DNA of 64,000 nucleotides from Pseudomonas syringae KCTC 12500 (lineage in GTDB: Bacteria > Pseudomonadota > Gammaproteobacteria > Pseudomonadales > Pseudomonadaceae), in assembly GCF_000507185.2 (NCBI RefSeq), contig NZ_AYTM02000002.1:4003501-4067500 (forward strand), read 5' to 3'. The translations under genes and the position numbers were made by a program. How positions within the stretch are numbered: position 1 is the stretch's first letter; every line of letters starts with the position of its first letter. Positions 37,132 through 46,172 of the stretch are shown piece by piece. The notes below the pieces were generated by a model. The model did not search any database. It worked only from the letters and a program-made list of their open reading frames with translations, and was not told where the DNA came from.

Positions 37132-37162
37132 GCGGGTTCAAGGCCGTCAGCCTTGAACCCGC
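37132..37162 (-). terminator. Strong hairpin between dapD and csdA
   Basis: GCGGGTTCAAGGC (37132-37144) and GCCTTGAACCCGC (37150-37162) form a 13-base perfect stem with a CGTCA loop. There is no T run, so it may attenuate transcription or stabilise the dapD 3' end, and is not a classic terminator. Confidence 0.5.
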
Positions 37163-37170
37163 ACACAGCA

Positions 37171-38205
37171 TCAGTTATGAGCGTGCAGTGCTTCGTTCAA
37201 CTCGACGGCCGACTTGTGGGTTTTGCATTCCACTGCGCCGGTCTGAGAGTTGCGACGGAACAGCAGGTCGGTCTGACCCGCCAGCTCGCGGGCCTTGACG
37301 ATCTTGACCAGCTCATTGTTTTCGTCGAGCAGCGCGACCTTGGTACCCGCGGTCACGTACAGACCCGATTCCACGGTGTTGCGATCACCCAGCGGGATGC
37401 CAATGCCGGCGTTGGCGCCGATCAGGCAGCCTTCACCGACCTTGATGATGATGTTGCCACCGCCGGACAGCGTACCCATGGTCGAGCAGCCGCCGCCCAG
37501 ATCCGAGCCCTTGCCGACGAATACGCCAGCGGAAACGCGGCCTTCGATCATGCCCGGGCCTTCGGTACCGCCATTGAAGTTGACGAAGCCTTCGTGCATG
37601 ACGGTCGTGCCTTCACCGATATAGGCGCCCAGACGCACGCGAGCGCTGTCAGCGATACGAACGCCGCTCGGCACAACGTAATCGGTCATCTTCGGGAATT
37701 TGTCGACCGAGAATACTTCCAGCAGCTCGCCCTTGAGGCGTGCTTCGAGCTGACGCTCGGCCAGTTCGACCAGGTCGACCGCGCCCTGGCTGGTCCAGGC
37801 CACGTTTGGCAGCAGAGGGAAGATACCTGCCAGGTTAAGACCGTGCGGCTTGACCAGACGGTGTGAAAGCAGATGCAGCTTGAGGTACGCCTCGGGAGTC
37901 GACGTCAGTGTGGCGTCGTCAGCCAGCAGGGTCGCGACCAGCGGCTTCTGGCTTTCGGCCAGACGAGTCAGCAGTGCGGCCTGAGTCGCGTCCACGGATT
38001 TGGCCGCTTCGGCCAGCTTGTAGGCCAGGTCGACATTGAAGGTGATTGCCTGGTTGCCGCCGGTGTAACCCAGAACCGGTGCGATAGCCGCGACCAGTTC
38101 CGCAGAAGGATTGATCAGAGGCTGAGCATAAAATACTTCAAGCCATGCGCCTTGACGATTTTGGGTGCCGACGCCGAAGGCCAGGCTGAACAGGGTGGTG
38201 GACAT
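37171..38205 (-). CDS. dapD: Tetrahydrodipicolinate N-succinyltransferase
   Basis: A 344-residue hexapeptide-repeat enzyme that succinylates tetrahydrodipicolinate with succinyl-CoA. It is the long, Pseudomonas/actinobacteria-type DapD. The C-terminal half is a left-handed beta helix (GAYIGEGTTVMHEGFVNFNG, GKGSDLGGGCSTMGTLSGG, LIGANAGIGIPLGD). ATG 38205 is chosen because GAGG lies about 10 bases upstream and the family begins MSTTLFSLAFG; an upstream extension of 8 codons is possible. It supplies the substrate for DapC, then DapE, both encoded in this window. Confidence 0.95.
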   Translation of the reverse strand: MSTTLFSLAFGVGTQNRQGAWLEVFYAQPLINPSAELVAAIAPVLGYTGGNQAITFNVDLAYKLAEAAKSVDATQAALLTRLAESQKPLVATLLADDATLTSTPEAYLKLHLLSHRLVKPHGLNLAGIFPLLPNVAWTSQGAVDLVELAERQLEARLKGELLEVFSVDKFPKMTDYVVPSGVRIADSARVRLGAYIGEGTTVMHEGFVNFNGGTEGPGMIEGRVSAGVFVGKGSDLGGGCSTMGTLSGGGNIIIKVGEGCLIGANAGIGIPLGDRNTVESGLYVTAGTKVALLDENNELVKIVKARELAGQTDLLFRRNSQTGAVECKTHKSAVELNEALHAHN

Positions 38206-38252
38206 GTAAATACCTCGTGGCTTTATCAAGGGGCTTTCAGTAGCGCTCTGGC

Positions 38253-38600
38253 TTACTGTAAAGCCGCTGCATACAGGTCAGGCTTGAAGCCGATCAGGGT
38301 TTTATCGCCCAGATCGAGCACTGGACGCTTGATCATGGACGGCTGCGCGAGCATCAGTTCTATGGCTTTCGCCTGGTCGAGATCGGCCTTTTGTCCGTCT
38401 TCGAGCTTGCGAAAGGTCGTGCCTGCGCGGTTCAGCACAACCTGCCATCCGTGTTCATTGCACCACTGCTCGAGGTGCTCACGGTCGATGCCCTGGGTCT
38501 TGTAGTCGTGAAATTCGTAGCTCGCCGAATGCTCGTCGAGCCAGGTACGAGCCTTCTTCATCGTGTCGCAGGCTTTGATGCCAAATAGAGTGTAAGTCAT
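38253..38600 (-). CDS. ArsC-family (YffB-like) reductase-related protein
   Basis: A 115-residue thioredoxin-fold protein of the ArsC/Spx superfamily. The N-terminal motif is GIKACDTMKKAR, with Cys11 and no second cysteine at +3, as in YffB. The C-terminal SMIKRPVLDLGDKTLIGF is characteristic. True arsenate reduction is unlikely, since the arsenate-binding arginine cluster is not clear; a glutathione-dependent role has been suggested for the family. It is 47 bases upstream of dapD and may be cotranscribed with it. Confidence 0.9.
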   Translation of the reverse strand: MTYTLFGIKACDTMKKARTWLDEHSASYEFHDYKTQGIDREHLEQWCNEHGWQVVLNRAGTTFRKLEDGQKADLDQAKAIELMLAQPSMIKRPVLDLGDKTLIGFKPDLYAAALQ

Positions 38601-38832
38601 TGTTTAAGGTGGGGTGGCTGATCTTGCTCGATACTCCCCACGTCCTCTCCTCGCAATTTAGCCGGCTATTATGCCACGTCAGTCCGTTCAGTGTTGTGAC
38701 AGCGCCAGTACGGTGGCTGAACGAAAATTAGATAATAAGGCTAACCATCATTAAGAAAACTTCACCCGCTCACGCTTGAGTCGCTGGCTGCTGCGCGCAA
38801 TTATTACCCGTCATTTGAAGTTTGGGTGCGTT

Positions 38833-39063
38833 ATGTCTGAGCAAGAGAAGAAGCGTCAGGAAGCGCTTGTACGGCAACGTTATTACAGGGAGCGTCAGCG
38901 TGCCGAGGGATTCAAGCAGAGTACCCTCTGGATTCACGGTGAAGCTGAAGCCCAGGGCCGCCTGGCTGCCCGCGAAGGAAAGCCGTTGCTGCCCATGCAG
39001 TCCCATGATCCGGTCAGTTGGGCGGTCGGCTGGGTGGCGGAAAAGCTGCGAACCCGAGAGTAG
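38833..39063 (+). CDS. Hypothetical protein, 76 residues
   Basis: I do not recognise this small, highly charged protein. The N-terminus is a basic/acidic helix (SEQEKKRQEALVRQRYYRER), followed by STLWIHGEAEAQGRLAAREG and a Trp-containing tail (PVSWAVGWVAEKLRTRE). There is no signal peptide. The ATG 38833 fits a coding start, though no strong binding site precedes it (TTTGGGTGCGTT). The 232-base gap before it holds the promoters of this gene and the divergent ArsC-family gene; nothing else is seen there. Confidence 0.7.
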   Translation: MSEQEKKRQEALVRQRYYRERQRAEGFKQSTLWIHGEAEAQGRLAAREGKPLLPMQSHDPVSWAVGWVAEKLRTRE

Positions 39064-39154
39064 TCAGCACTTTTTTCGGGCGGTCACGCCACACGTTGGA
39101 AACGTATGGCGCTGTTGAGTGCCGCATGATCAGCACGTGCCCCGACGCTTTCCG

Positions 39155-40003
39155 TCAGGGTGTTTCAAATTTCGAGTTGCCACGGTCCGGGTAGATAGCG
39201 CCCATCACGGCGATGTCATTGCTGCTGAGCGTCTTGCCCACATTGATGATCTCGAATTCGCCGAGGGTCAGGCCGTTGGGGATATCGAAATGCATGACCG
39301 AGTCACGGTCGTAAGGCGAGTGGTGGAAGTCGGCGGCCTCGTACCTGTCGAAAAAATTGCTATTGATCTCTTCTTCACTCAATCCGGTTTGCGAAAGCAG
39401 TGAGCGCACCAGCGGTTCGTTCCAGGGGATGTTTGCCTGCGGATGCTGATGCTCGTGAACCGCACCGAGCGCGTGTCCGAATTCATGCAGCACGATGCGC
39501 GTCAGGTCCGGCATGGGTTTCAGATCCGCCGTGTACAGCTCTTTGAGGTTGAACTCCATGGTCGACTCGTCAGGCTCGGCCAGCAGGGTATCGGTGCCTA
39601 TGGCGCTCCAGTTCAGGTGTTCATTGAAGCCGATTCTGATATCGCTCGCCCCGTCCGTAACGAACTCGAATTTCAGATTTATATGAGGCAGCCATTTGCT
39701 TGCCGCTTCTACGATGGGAGCTGTGAGGGTGGCTGGAGGGTTCTTGAGGAAAAGAACTTTCAGGGTTCGCCCGCGAGCCCAGTATTTGCTGAACGAAACC
39801 AGCAGGCGCGCCTGGTGCCTTGACTGGCCGGTGTTGTTGCCGGTTTCCGATTGGTAAGCAGGGGTGGTTTCCGCGTTAGCGGGGTTTTCGCGAATCGCCG
39901 CTTCATACGAAGCCTGGTGATTTCCAGCGCTGCGCATGCAGCAGGATGCGGGCAGTTTTACGCCTTTGGGAGCAGTGGATACGGGCATGGGATTGGCCTT
40001 CAT
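39155..40003 (-). CDS. Astacin-like (M12A-type) zinc metalloprotease
   Basis: A 282-residue metzincin. The zinc site HEFGHALGAVHE is at 173-184 (HExxHxxGxxHE, the astacin/metzincin form), with a Met-turn SVMHFDIP at 235-242. A strand with VLFLKNPPATLTAPIVEAAS and DIRIGFNEH precedes it, typical of the catalytic domain. The first 70 residues look disordered (PANAETTPAYQSETGNNTG) and contain CCM at 21-23; no Sec signal or propeptide cysteine switch is clear. ATG 40003 is chosen for AGGAAG upstream; ATG 40030 is an alternative. No hrp-box-like promoter is seen upstream. The export route and substrate are unknown. Confidence 0.85.
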   Translation of the reverse strand: MKANPMPVSTAPKGVKLPASCCMRSAGNHQASYEAAIRENPANAETTPAYQSETGNNTGQSRHQARLLVSFSKYWARGRTLKVLFLKNPPATLTAPIVEAASKWLPHINLKFEFVTDGASDIRIGFNEHLNWSAIGTDTLLAEPDESTMEFNLKELYTADLKPMPDLTRIVLHEFGHALGAVHEHQHPQANIPWNEPLVRSLLSQTGLSEEEINSNFFDRYEAADFHHSPYDRDSVMHFDIPNGLTLGEFEIINVGKTLSSNDIAVMGAIYPDRGNSKFETP

Positions 40004-40086
40004 GGTCGTTCGCTTCCTGTCCGGAAGCATGAAAAATGAAGGTTGAGAGTACGTTCACGCAGGGGGCTGGAGGTGGTAACTAATTA

Positions 40087-40113
40087 CCCCGCCGCACGTT
40101 GCATGCGGCGGGG
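40087..40113 (-). terminator. Hairpin after dapC
   Basis: CCCCGCCGCA (40087-40096) pairs with TGCGGCGGGG (40104-40113), a 10-base GC-rich perfect stem with a 7-base loop, 22 bases beyond the dapC stop. On the minus strand only a weak TAATTAGTT tail follows. Confidence 0.6.
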
Positions 40114-40134
40114 CAATCTTTTGGGGTTTGGCTT

Positions 40135-41328
40135 TTACTTGCTCAGGAAGGCGCGGATACGTTCGGCCGCTTCGATGCATTCCGCCAGCGGTGCCACGAG
40201 CGCCAGACGCACCCGGCCTGCGCCAGGGTTGACGCCATCCACTTCGCGGGAAAGGTACGAGCCCGGTACTGCGGTGACATGCTGATCGACGAACAGATCG
40301 CGGCAAAATGCAGCGTCATCGGTACCGACATTCGGCCACAGGTAAAAACCACCGTCCGGGCGCTGAACGTCGAGCACCGGGCTCAGGATGTCGAGCACCG
40401 CAGCGAATTTTTCGCGGTACAGGTCACGATTGGCGCGTACGTGCTCCTCATCATTCCATGCCGCGATGCTGGCCAGTTGAGTCTGAACCGGCATGGCGCA
40501 GCCGTGATAAGTCCGATACAACAGGAAGGCCTTGAGGATCTCCGCGTCACCCGCCACAAAACCGGAGCGCAGGCCCGGCAGATTGGAGCGTTTGGACAGG
40601 CTGTGGAAGACCACGCAGCGTTTGAAATCCTTGCGGCCCAGCTCGACGCAGGCGCTGAGCAGGCCCGGCGGCGGGGTTTGTTCGTCGAAGTACAGTTCGC
40701 TGTAGCACTCGTCCGCAGCAATGACAAAGTCATATTCGTCAGCCAGGGCAATGAGCTTTTTCAGGGTTTCAACCGGAATCAGTGCCCCGGTAGGGTTGCC
40801 CGGCGAGCACAGAAAGAGGATCTGACAACGCTTCCAGATGTCCGGGCTGACGGCATCGAAATCGGGATTGAAACCGTTCTCGCTCAGGCATGGCAGGTAG
40901 TGTGGCTGGGCTCCGGCCAGAAACGCAGCGCCTTCATAGATCTGGTAGAACGGATTCGGGCTGATCACCAGGCCGTCATCGCTGCGATTGACCACGGTCT
41001 GGGTGAAGGCGAACAGCGCTTCGCGCGTGCCGTTGACCGGTAGTACATTGCGCGCCGGATCGATCCAGCCCTGTGGTACGCCGAATCGACGGCTGCACCA
41101 GCCAGCAATGGCTTCGCGCAGTGCCGGAATACCCAGCGTGGTCGGGTAAACCGCCATCTGATCGAGATTGTCTGCCAGCGCCTTGGCGACGAAATCGGGG
41201 GAGCGGTGCTTAGGCTCGCCAATCGACAGCGCTACCGGACGCTTTTCCGGATTGGGCGTTACGCCGGCCAGCAAGGCGCGCAGCTTCTCGAAAGGGTAAG
41301 GCTGAAGCAGTTGCATGGCGTTATTCAT
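40135..41328 (-). CDS. dapC: Succinyldiaminopimelate transaminase
   Basis: A 397-residue fold-type I PLP aminotransferase. It transfers the amino group from glutamate to N-succinyl-2-amino-6-ketopimelate in the DapD-DapC-DapE branch. The PLP lysine is in VVFHSLSKRSNLPGLRSGF, and the tail Arg in GAGRVRLALVAP. The opening MNNAMQLLQPYPFEKLRALL matches Pseudomonas DapC. A second ATG (codon 5, 41316) is possible. The neighbouring glnD is on the same strand, 51 bases upstream, with a REP half-site between. Confidence 0.92.
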   Translation of the reverse strand: MNNAMQLLQPYPFEKLRALLAGVTPNPEKRPVALSIGEPKHRSPDFVAKALADNLDQMAVYPTTLGIPALREAIAGWCSRRFGVPQGWIDPARNVLPVNGTREALFAFTQTVVNRSDDGLVISPNPFYQIYEGAAFLAGAQPHYLPCLSENGFNPDFDAVSPDIWKRCQILFLCSPGNPTGALIPVETLKKLIALADEYDFVIAADECYSELYFDEQTPPPGLLSACVELGRKDFKRCVVFHSLSKRSNLPGLRSGFVAGDAEILKAFLLYRTYHGCAMPVQTQLASIAAWNDEEHVRANRDLYREKFAAVLDILSPVLDVQRPDGGFYLWPNVGTDDAAFCRDLFVDQHVTAVPGSYLSREVDGVNPGAGRVRLALVAPLAECIEAAERIRAFLSK

Positions 41329-41365
41329 GGAACGTGTTCCTCAATGAGCTGCGTTGAGTCGATTC

Positions 41366-41376
41366 GTAGGAGCGAA
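41366..41376. repeat. Truncated REP-like head
   Basis: GTAGGAGCGAA matches the head of the REP at 14124, but the hairpin arm is missing. It lies between dapC and glnD, partly against the glnD stop. Possibly a decayed element, or coincidence. Confidence 0.35.
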
Positions 41377-41379
41377 TGT

Positions 41380-44076
41380 TCATATGCTGATCCGTAAATC
41401 GCCGCCTTGCTCTGAGTTGACACTCAGTTGCTTGACGATTGCATCCTGCAACTGGCGGCACAATTGTGGATCGGACAGCGGGTGATTGTTGGCGTCGGTG
41501 ATGAAGAACACGTCTTCCACGCGTTCGCCCAGCGTTGCAATCTTGGCGTTCTGCAGGGACAGGTCGAACTCCAGGAAGATCTTGCCGACGCGCGCCAGCA
41601 GCCCGGGACGATCCGGTGCCAGCAACTCGAGTACCGTCACTGGGCGCTGGGCGTCGTTGTGGATGGTGACTTGCGGGGCGAAGGCAAAGTGCTTGAGCTG
41701 ACGCGGCACGCGGCGCTTGATGATTGTCGGGTAATCATCCGGGTTGCGCAGGGCTTCGGTCAGGCCTTCGCGGATGTCCTGAATGCGCTCCGGATTGTTG
41801 CCGATCGAACCACCCTCATGGTCGAGGACGATGTAGGTGTCGAGTGTGAATTTGCTGCTGGAAGTGATAATGCGCGCGTCGTGAATGTTCAGGTTCAACT
41901 GGTCCATCGCCGCCACGGTCACCGCGAAGAAGTCATGCTGATCCGGGGCGTAAATGAAGATCTGCGTCCCACCCTCGAATTCACGCTGCGTGGTCTCCTT
42001 GATCAGCACCAGCGGACCGCCGTCGGCCGGTTGCTGCAGGATTGCATCGCTATGCCAGGCCACGTCGCCGGCGGTGTGACGCAGGAAATAATCGTCGCCC
42101 AGCGCTGACCAGAGTTGCTCGACGTCATCAGGATCGGTGCCGTTGCGTACCAGAATATCCAGCGCGGCAGTCTGTGTGCGACGAATCTGCTCTTCGCGGT
42201 CGACCGGGTTTTCCAGGCCGCGGCGCAAGGCTCGCTTGGTCTCGGTGTACAGCTGGCGCAGCAGGCTGGCGCGCCACGAGTTCCAGAGCGTCGGATTGGT
42301 CGCATTGATGTCGGCGACAGTCAGTACATACAGGTAGTCCAGATGCACTTCGTCGCCCACGAACTGGGCAAAGTCGTGGATGACCTGCGGGTCGGAGAGA
42401 TCCTTGCGCTGGGCGGTGGTCGACATCACCAGGTGGTTGCTCACCAGCCAGACGATGAGCCGGTTGTCCCACGCAGGCAGGTGATGGCGCGTACCGAAGG
42501 CCTGCGCGTCGACGGCGCCGAGCTCCGAGTGATCACCGCCACGACCCTTGCCGATGTCGTGATAAAGCCCGGCCAGATAGATCAGCTCCGGCTTGGGCAG
42601 GCGGCCCATGATCTTGCTGGCCAGCGGAAATTTCTCGGACACTTCGGTGTACTGCAGCTTGCGTAGGTGCTTGATCAGATTCAGCGTGTGCGCATCGACC
42701 GTATAGATGTGAAACAGGTCATGCTGCATCTGGCCAACGATATGGCCGAACTCCGGCAGGTACAGGCCGAGAATGCCGTAGCGATTCATCCGGCGCAGGT
42801 TGCGATGAATGCCTATTTCGCACTTGAACAGCTCGATGAACAGGCTGGTGTTGCGAATATCGTTGCGGAACTCGTCGTTGATCAGATGCCGATGTTCACG
42901 CAGCAGGCGAATGGTGTCGGCGCGCACACCTTTTATCTCCGGGTGCTGGGCCATGAGCACGAAGATTTCGATCATGGCAAACGGGGTGCGCTTGAAGACG
43001 TGCGGATGGGTGGCTTCTATATAGCCGTCATGCAGTTGAAAGCGTGAATTGATCGGCTGTGGTGTACCGCTGTCGTCGGAAAGAATCACTTCTTCGAAAT
43101 GCTGGATGATCAGATCGCTGAGTTCGGCGATGCTCATGACCACTCGGTAGTACTTCTGCATGAAGCGCTCTATGGCCAGTTTGGCATCATTGTCTTCATA
43201 GCCCAGCAATCCGGCGATGCGCACCTGATAATCGAACAGAAGCCGGTCCTCTGAGCGCCCGGCCAGCATGTGCAACGCATAACGCACTTTCCACAAAAAC
43301 TCCTGAGAGGAGGCGAGCAGGGCGTTTTCGCTGCCCAGCAGGAAGCCTTCGCCTGCCAGCGCATGCAGGTTAAGCGTGCCGTACTGACGTCGCGCGACCC
43401 AGAGAATGGTCTGAATATCGCGCAGGCCGCCCGGAGAACCCTTGACGTTGGGTTCCAGGTTGTATTCGGTGTCGTTGTACTTGTGGTGGCGTTTTTTCTG
43501 CTCCGCGTGCTTGGCGAGGAAGAACTCCTTGCTCGGCCACATATGCTCGGTGCTGGTGACTTCCAGCATGCGCTGGCGCAGGCGTTCGGGGCCTGCGATG
43601 GTGCGGCTTTCCATCAGATTGGTGATCACGGTCAGGTCGGCGCGGCCTTCCTGTGCGCATTCGTTGACCGAGCGTACGCTTTGCCCGACTTCCAGGCCGA
43701 TGTCCCACAGCAGCGTCAGAAACCGCTCGATGGGTTCGCGGAAAACTTCGTGGTCGTCGCTGTCCAGCAGGATCAGCAGATCGATGTCCGAGTAAGGATG
43801 CAGCTCGCCGCGCCCGTAGCCACCCACTGCCAGAAGCGCTATGTCGGCGTCTTCACTCCATTCGAACTGATCCCAGGCCTTTTGCAGAATGTTATCGACA
43901 AACCATGCCCGGTCCTCGATCAGTCGTCGAATGTCACGGCCCGAGCTGAAGCGCTCATCAAGGACGTCTCTCGCTCGGCGGATGGCCTTCTTGAACGCAG
44001 CGATGGGGCTGGCTTTCAAGGCCAGTTCGGCCTGGAACTGGCCACGATCGAACAAGTCTGGATCTACTTGCGGCAT
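41380..44076 (-). CDS. glnD: Bifunctional PII uridylyltransferase/uridylyl-removing enzyme
   Basis: An 898-residue nitrogen sensor that uridylylates PII under nitrogen limitation and deuridylylates it when glutamine is plentiful. The nucleotidyltransferase domain contains [19 protein letters not shown] near residues 86-105. The HD domain holds [20 protein letters not shown] near 508-527. Two C-terminal ACT domains follow ([40 protein letters not shown]). All parts are intact. ATG 44076 starts [10 protein letters not shown]; it is followed by dapC on the same strand. Confidence 0.97.
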   Translation of the reverse strand: MPQVDPDLFDRGQFQAELALKASPIAAFKKAIRRARDVLDERFSSGRDIRRLIEDRAWFVDNILQKAWDQFEWSEDADIALLAVGGYGRGELHPYSDIDLLILLDSDDHEVFREPIERFLTLLWDIGLEVGQSVRSVNECAQEGRADLTVITNLMESRTIAGPERLRQRMLEVTSTEHMWPSKEFFLAKHAEQKKRHHKYNDTEYNLEPNVKGSPGGLRDIQTILWVARRQYGTLNLHALAGEGFLLGSENALLASSQEFLWKVRYALHMLAGRSEDRLLFDYQVRIAGLLGYEDNDAKLAIERFMQKYYRVVMSIAELSDLIIQHFEEVILSDDSGTPQPINSRFQLHDGYIEATHPHVFKRTPFAMIEIFVLMAQHPEIKGVRADTIRLLREHRHLINDEFRNDIRNTSLFIELFKCEIGIHRNLRRMNRYGILGLYLPEFGHIVGQMQHDLFHIYTVDAHTLNLIKHLRKLQYTEVSEKFPLASKIMGRLPKPELIYLAGLYHDIGKGRGGDHSELGAVDAQAFGTRHHLPAWDNRLIVWLVSNHLVMSTTAQRKDLSDPQVIHDFAQFVGDEVHLDYLYVLTVADINATNPTLWNSWRASLLRQLYTETKRALRRGLENPVDREEQIRRTQTAALDILVRNGTDPDDVEQLWSALGDDYFLRHTAGDVAWHSDAILQQPADGGPLVLIKETTQREFEGGTQIFIYAPDQHDFFAVTVAAMDQLNLNIHDARIITSSSKFTLDTYIVLDHEGGSIGNNPERIQDIREGLTEALRNPDDYPTIIKRRVPRQLKHFAFAPQVTIHNDAQRPVTVLELLAPDRPGLLARVGKIFLEFDLSLQNAKIATLGERVEDVFFITDANNHPLSDPQLCRQLQDAIVKQLSVNSEQGGDLRISI

Positions 44077-44141
44077 TGAGCAGTATTCCTCGTGTCGGGC
44101 TGTGCAAGTGACGGGCGGGCGTTCAGCCGGGCATGATCGGG

Positions 44142-44924
44142 TCAGGGAGCTTTTTGGGCAATGGTGTCATCGCTGCGCAAGGTGAAGATTTCGTAACCGT
44201 CGGCGGTCACCAGCAGCGTGTGCTCCCATTGCGCCGAGAGCTTGCGGTCCTTGGTGATCGCCGTCCAGCCATCGCCGAGAATCTTGGTCTCAGGGCGACC
44301 CTGGTTGATCATCGGTTCGATGGTGAAGGTCATGCCTTCCTGCAGCTCGATACCGGTTCCGGCCTCGCCAAAGTGCATGACCTGTGGCTCTTCATGAAAC
44401 ACCTTGCCGATGCCATGACCGCAGAACTCGCGAACCACGGAGAAGCCGTTCTTTTCAGCGTGTTTCTGGATGACGGCACCGATGTCACCCAGGCGAGTGC
44501 CGGGTTTGACGATTTCGATGGCCTTGTACAGGCACTCCTGAGTCACCTTCGACAGGCGTTCGGCCCATACCGGAACGGTGCCGACATGGAACATCCGGCT
44601 GGTGTCGCCATGGTAGCCGTCCTTGATGACGGTGACGTCGATATTCAGCGAGTCGCCGTCCTTCAGCTTCTTGTCGCTCGGGATGCCGTGGCAGACCACC
44701 TGGTTGATCGAGGTGCAGATCGATTTTGGGAAGCCCTTGTAGTTAAGCGGGGCCGGGATCGCCTTCTGTTCGTTGACGATATAGTCGTGGCAGAGGCGGT
44801 CCAGCTCTTCGGTGGTCACACCGGGCTTGACGTGCGGCGCTATCATTTCCAGAACATCGGCGGCCAGGCGACCGGCGATGCGCATCTTTTCGATGTCTTC
44901 CGGGGTTTTGAGGGTGATGGTCAT
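44142..44924 (-). CDS. map: Methionine aminopeptidase, type I
   Basis: A 260-residue metalloprotease that removes initiator methionine from nascent proteins. The metal ligands are in [20 protein letters not shown] (two Asp), [16 protein letters not shown] (His), FTIEPM (Glu) and AQWEHTLLV (Glu). The short type Ia form has no N-terminal extension. It is divergent from rpsB with a 314-base gap, the widespread map/rpsB arrangement, and is 65 bases upstream of glnD. Confidence 0.97.
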   Translation of the reverse strand: MTITLKTPEDIEKMRIAGRLAADVLEMIAPHVKPGVTTEELDRLCHDYIVNEQKAIPAPLNYKGFPKSICTSINQVVCHGIPSDKKLKDGDSLNIDVTVIKDGYHGDTSRMFHVGTVPVWAERLSKVTQECLYKAIEIVKPGTRLGDIGAVIQKHAEKNGFSVVREFCGHGIGKVFHEEPQVMHFGEAGTGIELQEGMTFTIEPMINQGRPETKILGDGWTAITKDRKLSAQWEHTLLVTADGYEIFTLRSDDTIAQKAP

Positions 44925-45088
44925 ACGAATTCTCTCGGCGTGGCAGGCACGCGGTGGGTGCGCAAAGGCGCAATTCTATCAGACCACCGGTGCCGGGTAA
45001 TCATCGCTTCCTTCTATAGGCTGTCCGTGAAGCTGCAAAGTCGCCGCAAAACAAGCACTTGATTGGAGTTCCGTTCTCTTCCCTTTTG

Positions 45089-45097
45089 TGATATAAA
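45089..45097 (+). promoter_or_regulatory. Extended -10 promoter for rpsB-tsf
   Basis: TG-A-TATAAA is an extended -10 match, about 142 bases before the rpsB ATG. The TTCCGT 17 bases upstream is a poor -35, as expected when an extended -10 is present. Confidence 0.5.
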
Positions 45098-45104
45098 ATG
45101 CGCC

Positions 45105-45238
45105 GCTTTCCAAGGTCCGTCCTTGGAAGCACAAACCCACACACGTGTCGACACGATGACCTGGGTGCCCTTGGCAGATGCCATTGGTTGGTCATTGGGA
45201 TACGTGGAGGCCTAACCCGACTTATCAAGGAACTATTT
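45105..45238 (+). promoter_or_regulatory. rpsB 5' leader, candidate S2 autoregulatory RNA
   Basis: About 130 bases of leader precede rpsB. It begins with a perfect hairpin, CCAAGG-TCCGT-CCTTGG (45110-45126), and is rich in GTG/CACG blocks. In E. coli the S2 protein represses rpsB-tsf translation through its leader, which is also seen as the t44/tff RNA. The equivalent position and structure suggest the same here; the detailed fold has not been checked. Confidence 0.45.
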
Positions 45239-45982
45239 ATGTCCCAAGTCAATATGCGCGATATGCTGAAGGCTGGTTGCCACTTCGGTCACCAGACCCG
45301 TTACTGGAATCCGAAAATGGGTAAATACATTTTCGGCGCGCGCAACAAGATTCACATCATCAACCTTGAAAAAACCCTGCCTATGTTCAACGAAGCGCTG
45401 ACTTTCGTTGAGCGCCTGGCTTCGGGCAAAAACAAGATTCTGTTCGTCGGCACCAAGCGTTCCGCTGGCAAGATCGTTGCTGAAGAAGCAGCACGTTGCG
45501 GTTCGCCGTACGTCGACCATCGCTGGTTGGGCGGCATGCTGACCAACTTCAAGACCATCCGTCAGTCGATCAAGCGTCTGCGCGAGCTGGAAGTACAGGC
45601 TGAAGACGGTACTTTCGCCAAGCTGACCAAGAAAGAAGCCCTGATGCGTACCCGTGATCTGGAAAAACTGGATCGCAGCCTGGGTGGTATCAAGGACATG
45701 GGCGGTCTGCCAGACGCTCTGTTCGTTATCGACGTTGATCACGAGCGCATCGCGATCACCGAAGCCAACAAGCTGGGCATCCCGGTTATCGGCGTCGTCG
45801 ATACCAACAGCAGCCCGGAAGGCGTTGACTACATCATCCCGGGCAACGATGACGCAATCCGCGCCATCCAGCTGTACATGGGTTCGATGGCTGATGCTGT
45901 TATCCGTGGTCGTAACAATGTTGCTGGCGGCACCGACGTTTTCGTCGAAGAAGCTCCAGCTGCAGCCGCTGTAGAAGGCTGA
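45239..45982 (+). CDS. rpsB: 30S ribosomal protein S2
   Basis: A 247-residue small-subunit ribosomal protein. The family signatures [20 protein letters not shown] and [20 protein letters not shown] are present, as is the C-terminal [13 protein letters not shown] 45239 is chosen because AAGGA lies 8 bases upstream; the frame is open far upstream, but that region is the leader. It is followed by tsf after 190 bases with a terminator-like hairpin between. Confidence 0.98.
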   Translation: MSQVNMRDMLKAGCHFGHQTRYWNPKMGKYIFGARNKIHIINLEKTLPMFNEALTFVERLASGKNKILFVGTKRSAGKIVAEEAARCGSPYVDHRWLGGMLTNFKTIRQSIKRLRELEVQAEDGTFAKLTKKEALMRTRDLEKLDRSLGGIKDMGGLPDALFVIDVDHERIAITEANKLGIPVIGVVDTNSSPEGVDYIIPGNDDAIRAIQLYMGSMADAVIRGRNNVAGGTDVFVEEAPAAAAVEG

Positions 45983-46013
45983 GTACAAACGCCTGGCGTT
46001 TACTCAGTACGCG

Positions 46014-46037
46014 AAAAGGGGGCTTAGCCCCCTTTTT
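46014..46037 (+). terminator. Attenuating terminator between rpsB and tsf
   Basis: AAAAGGGGGC (46014-46023) and GCCCCCTTTT form a 10-base stem with a TTA loop and end in TTTTT. It is preceded by another inverted repeat (about 45981-46006). Partial readthrough would adjust tsf relative to rpsB. Confidence 0.8.
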
Positions 46038-46172
46038 GCCACCTAGGAAATGATTTGTCGGTCTGTAACCATGACCTCTCTGTCATGTGTTGCTGCCACC
46101 CTGATTTTTCAAGAATTGCACGCCCGGCCTGCCGGGTGGAATGGTTGAAGACCTATCCAAGAGGATTTTGAA

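Larger units (their letters stand above)
44925..45238. promoter_or_regulatory. map/rpsB divergent control region
   Basis: A 314-base non-coding gap holding the rpsB promoter and leader (listed separately) and, on the minus strand, whatever drives map. No gene is supported here; the upstream open frame continuous with rpsB lacks a binding site. Confidence 0.6.

Noticed and set aside
39155..40135. An hrp-box (GGAACC-N16-CCAC) upstream of the astacin-like protease
   Set aside because: I looked for it on the minus strand between 40004 and 40135 and found none, so there is no evidence of type III control.
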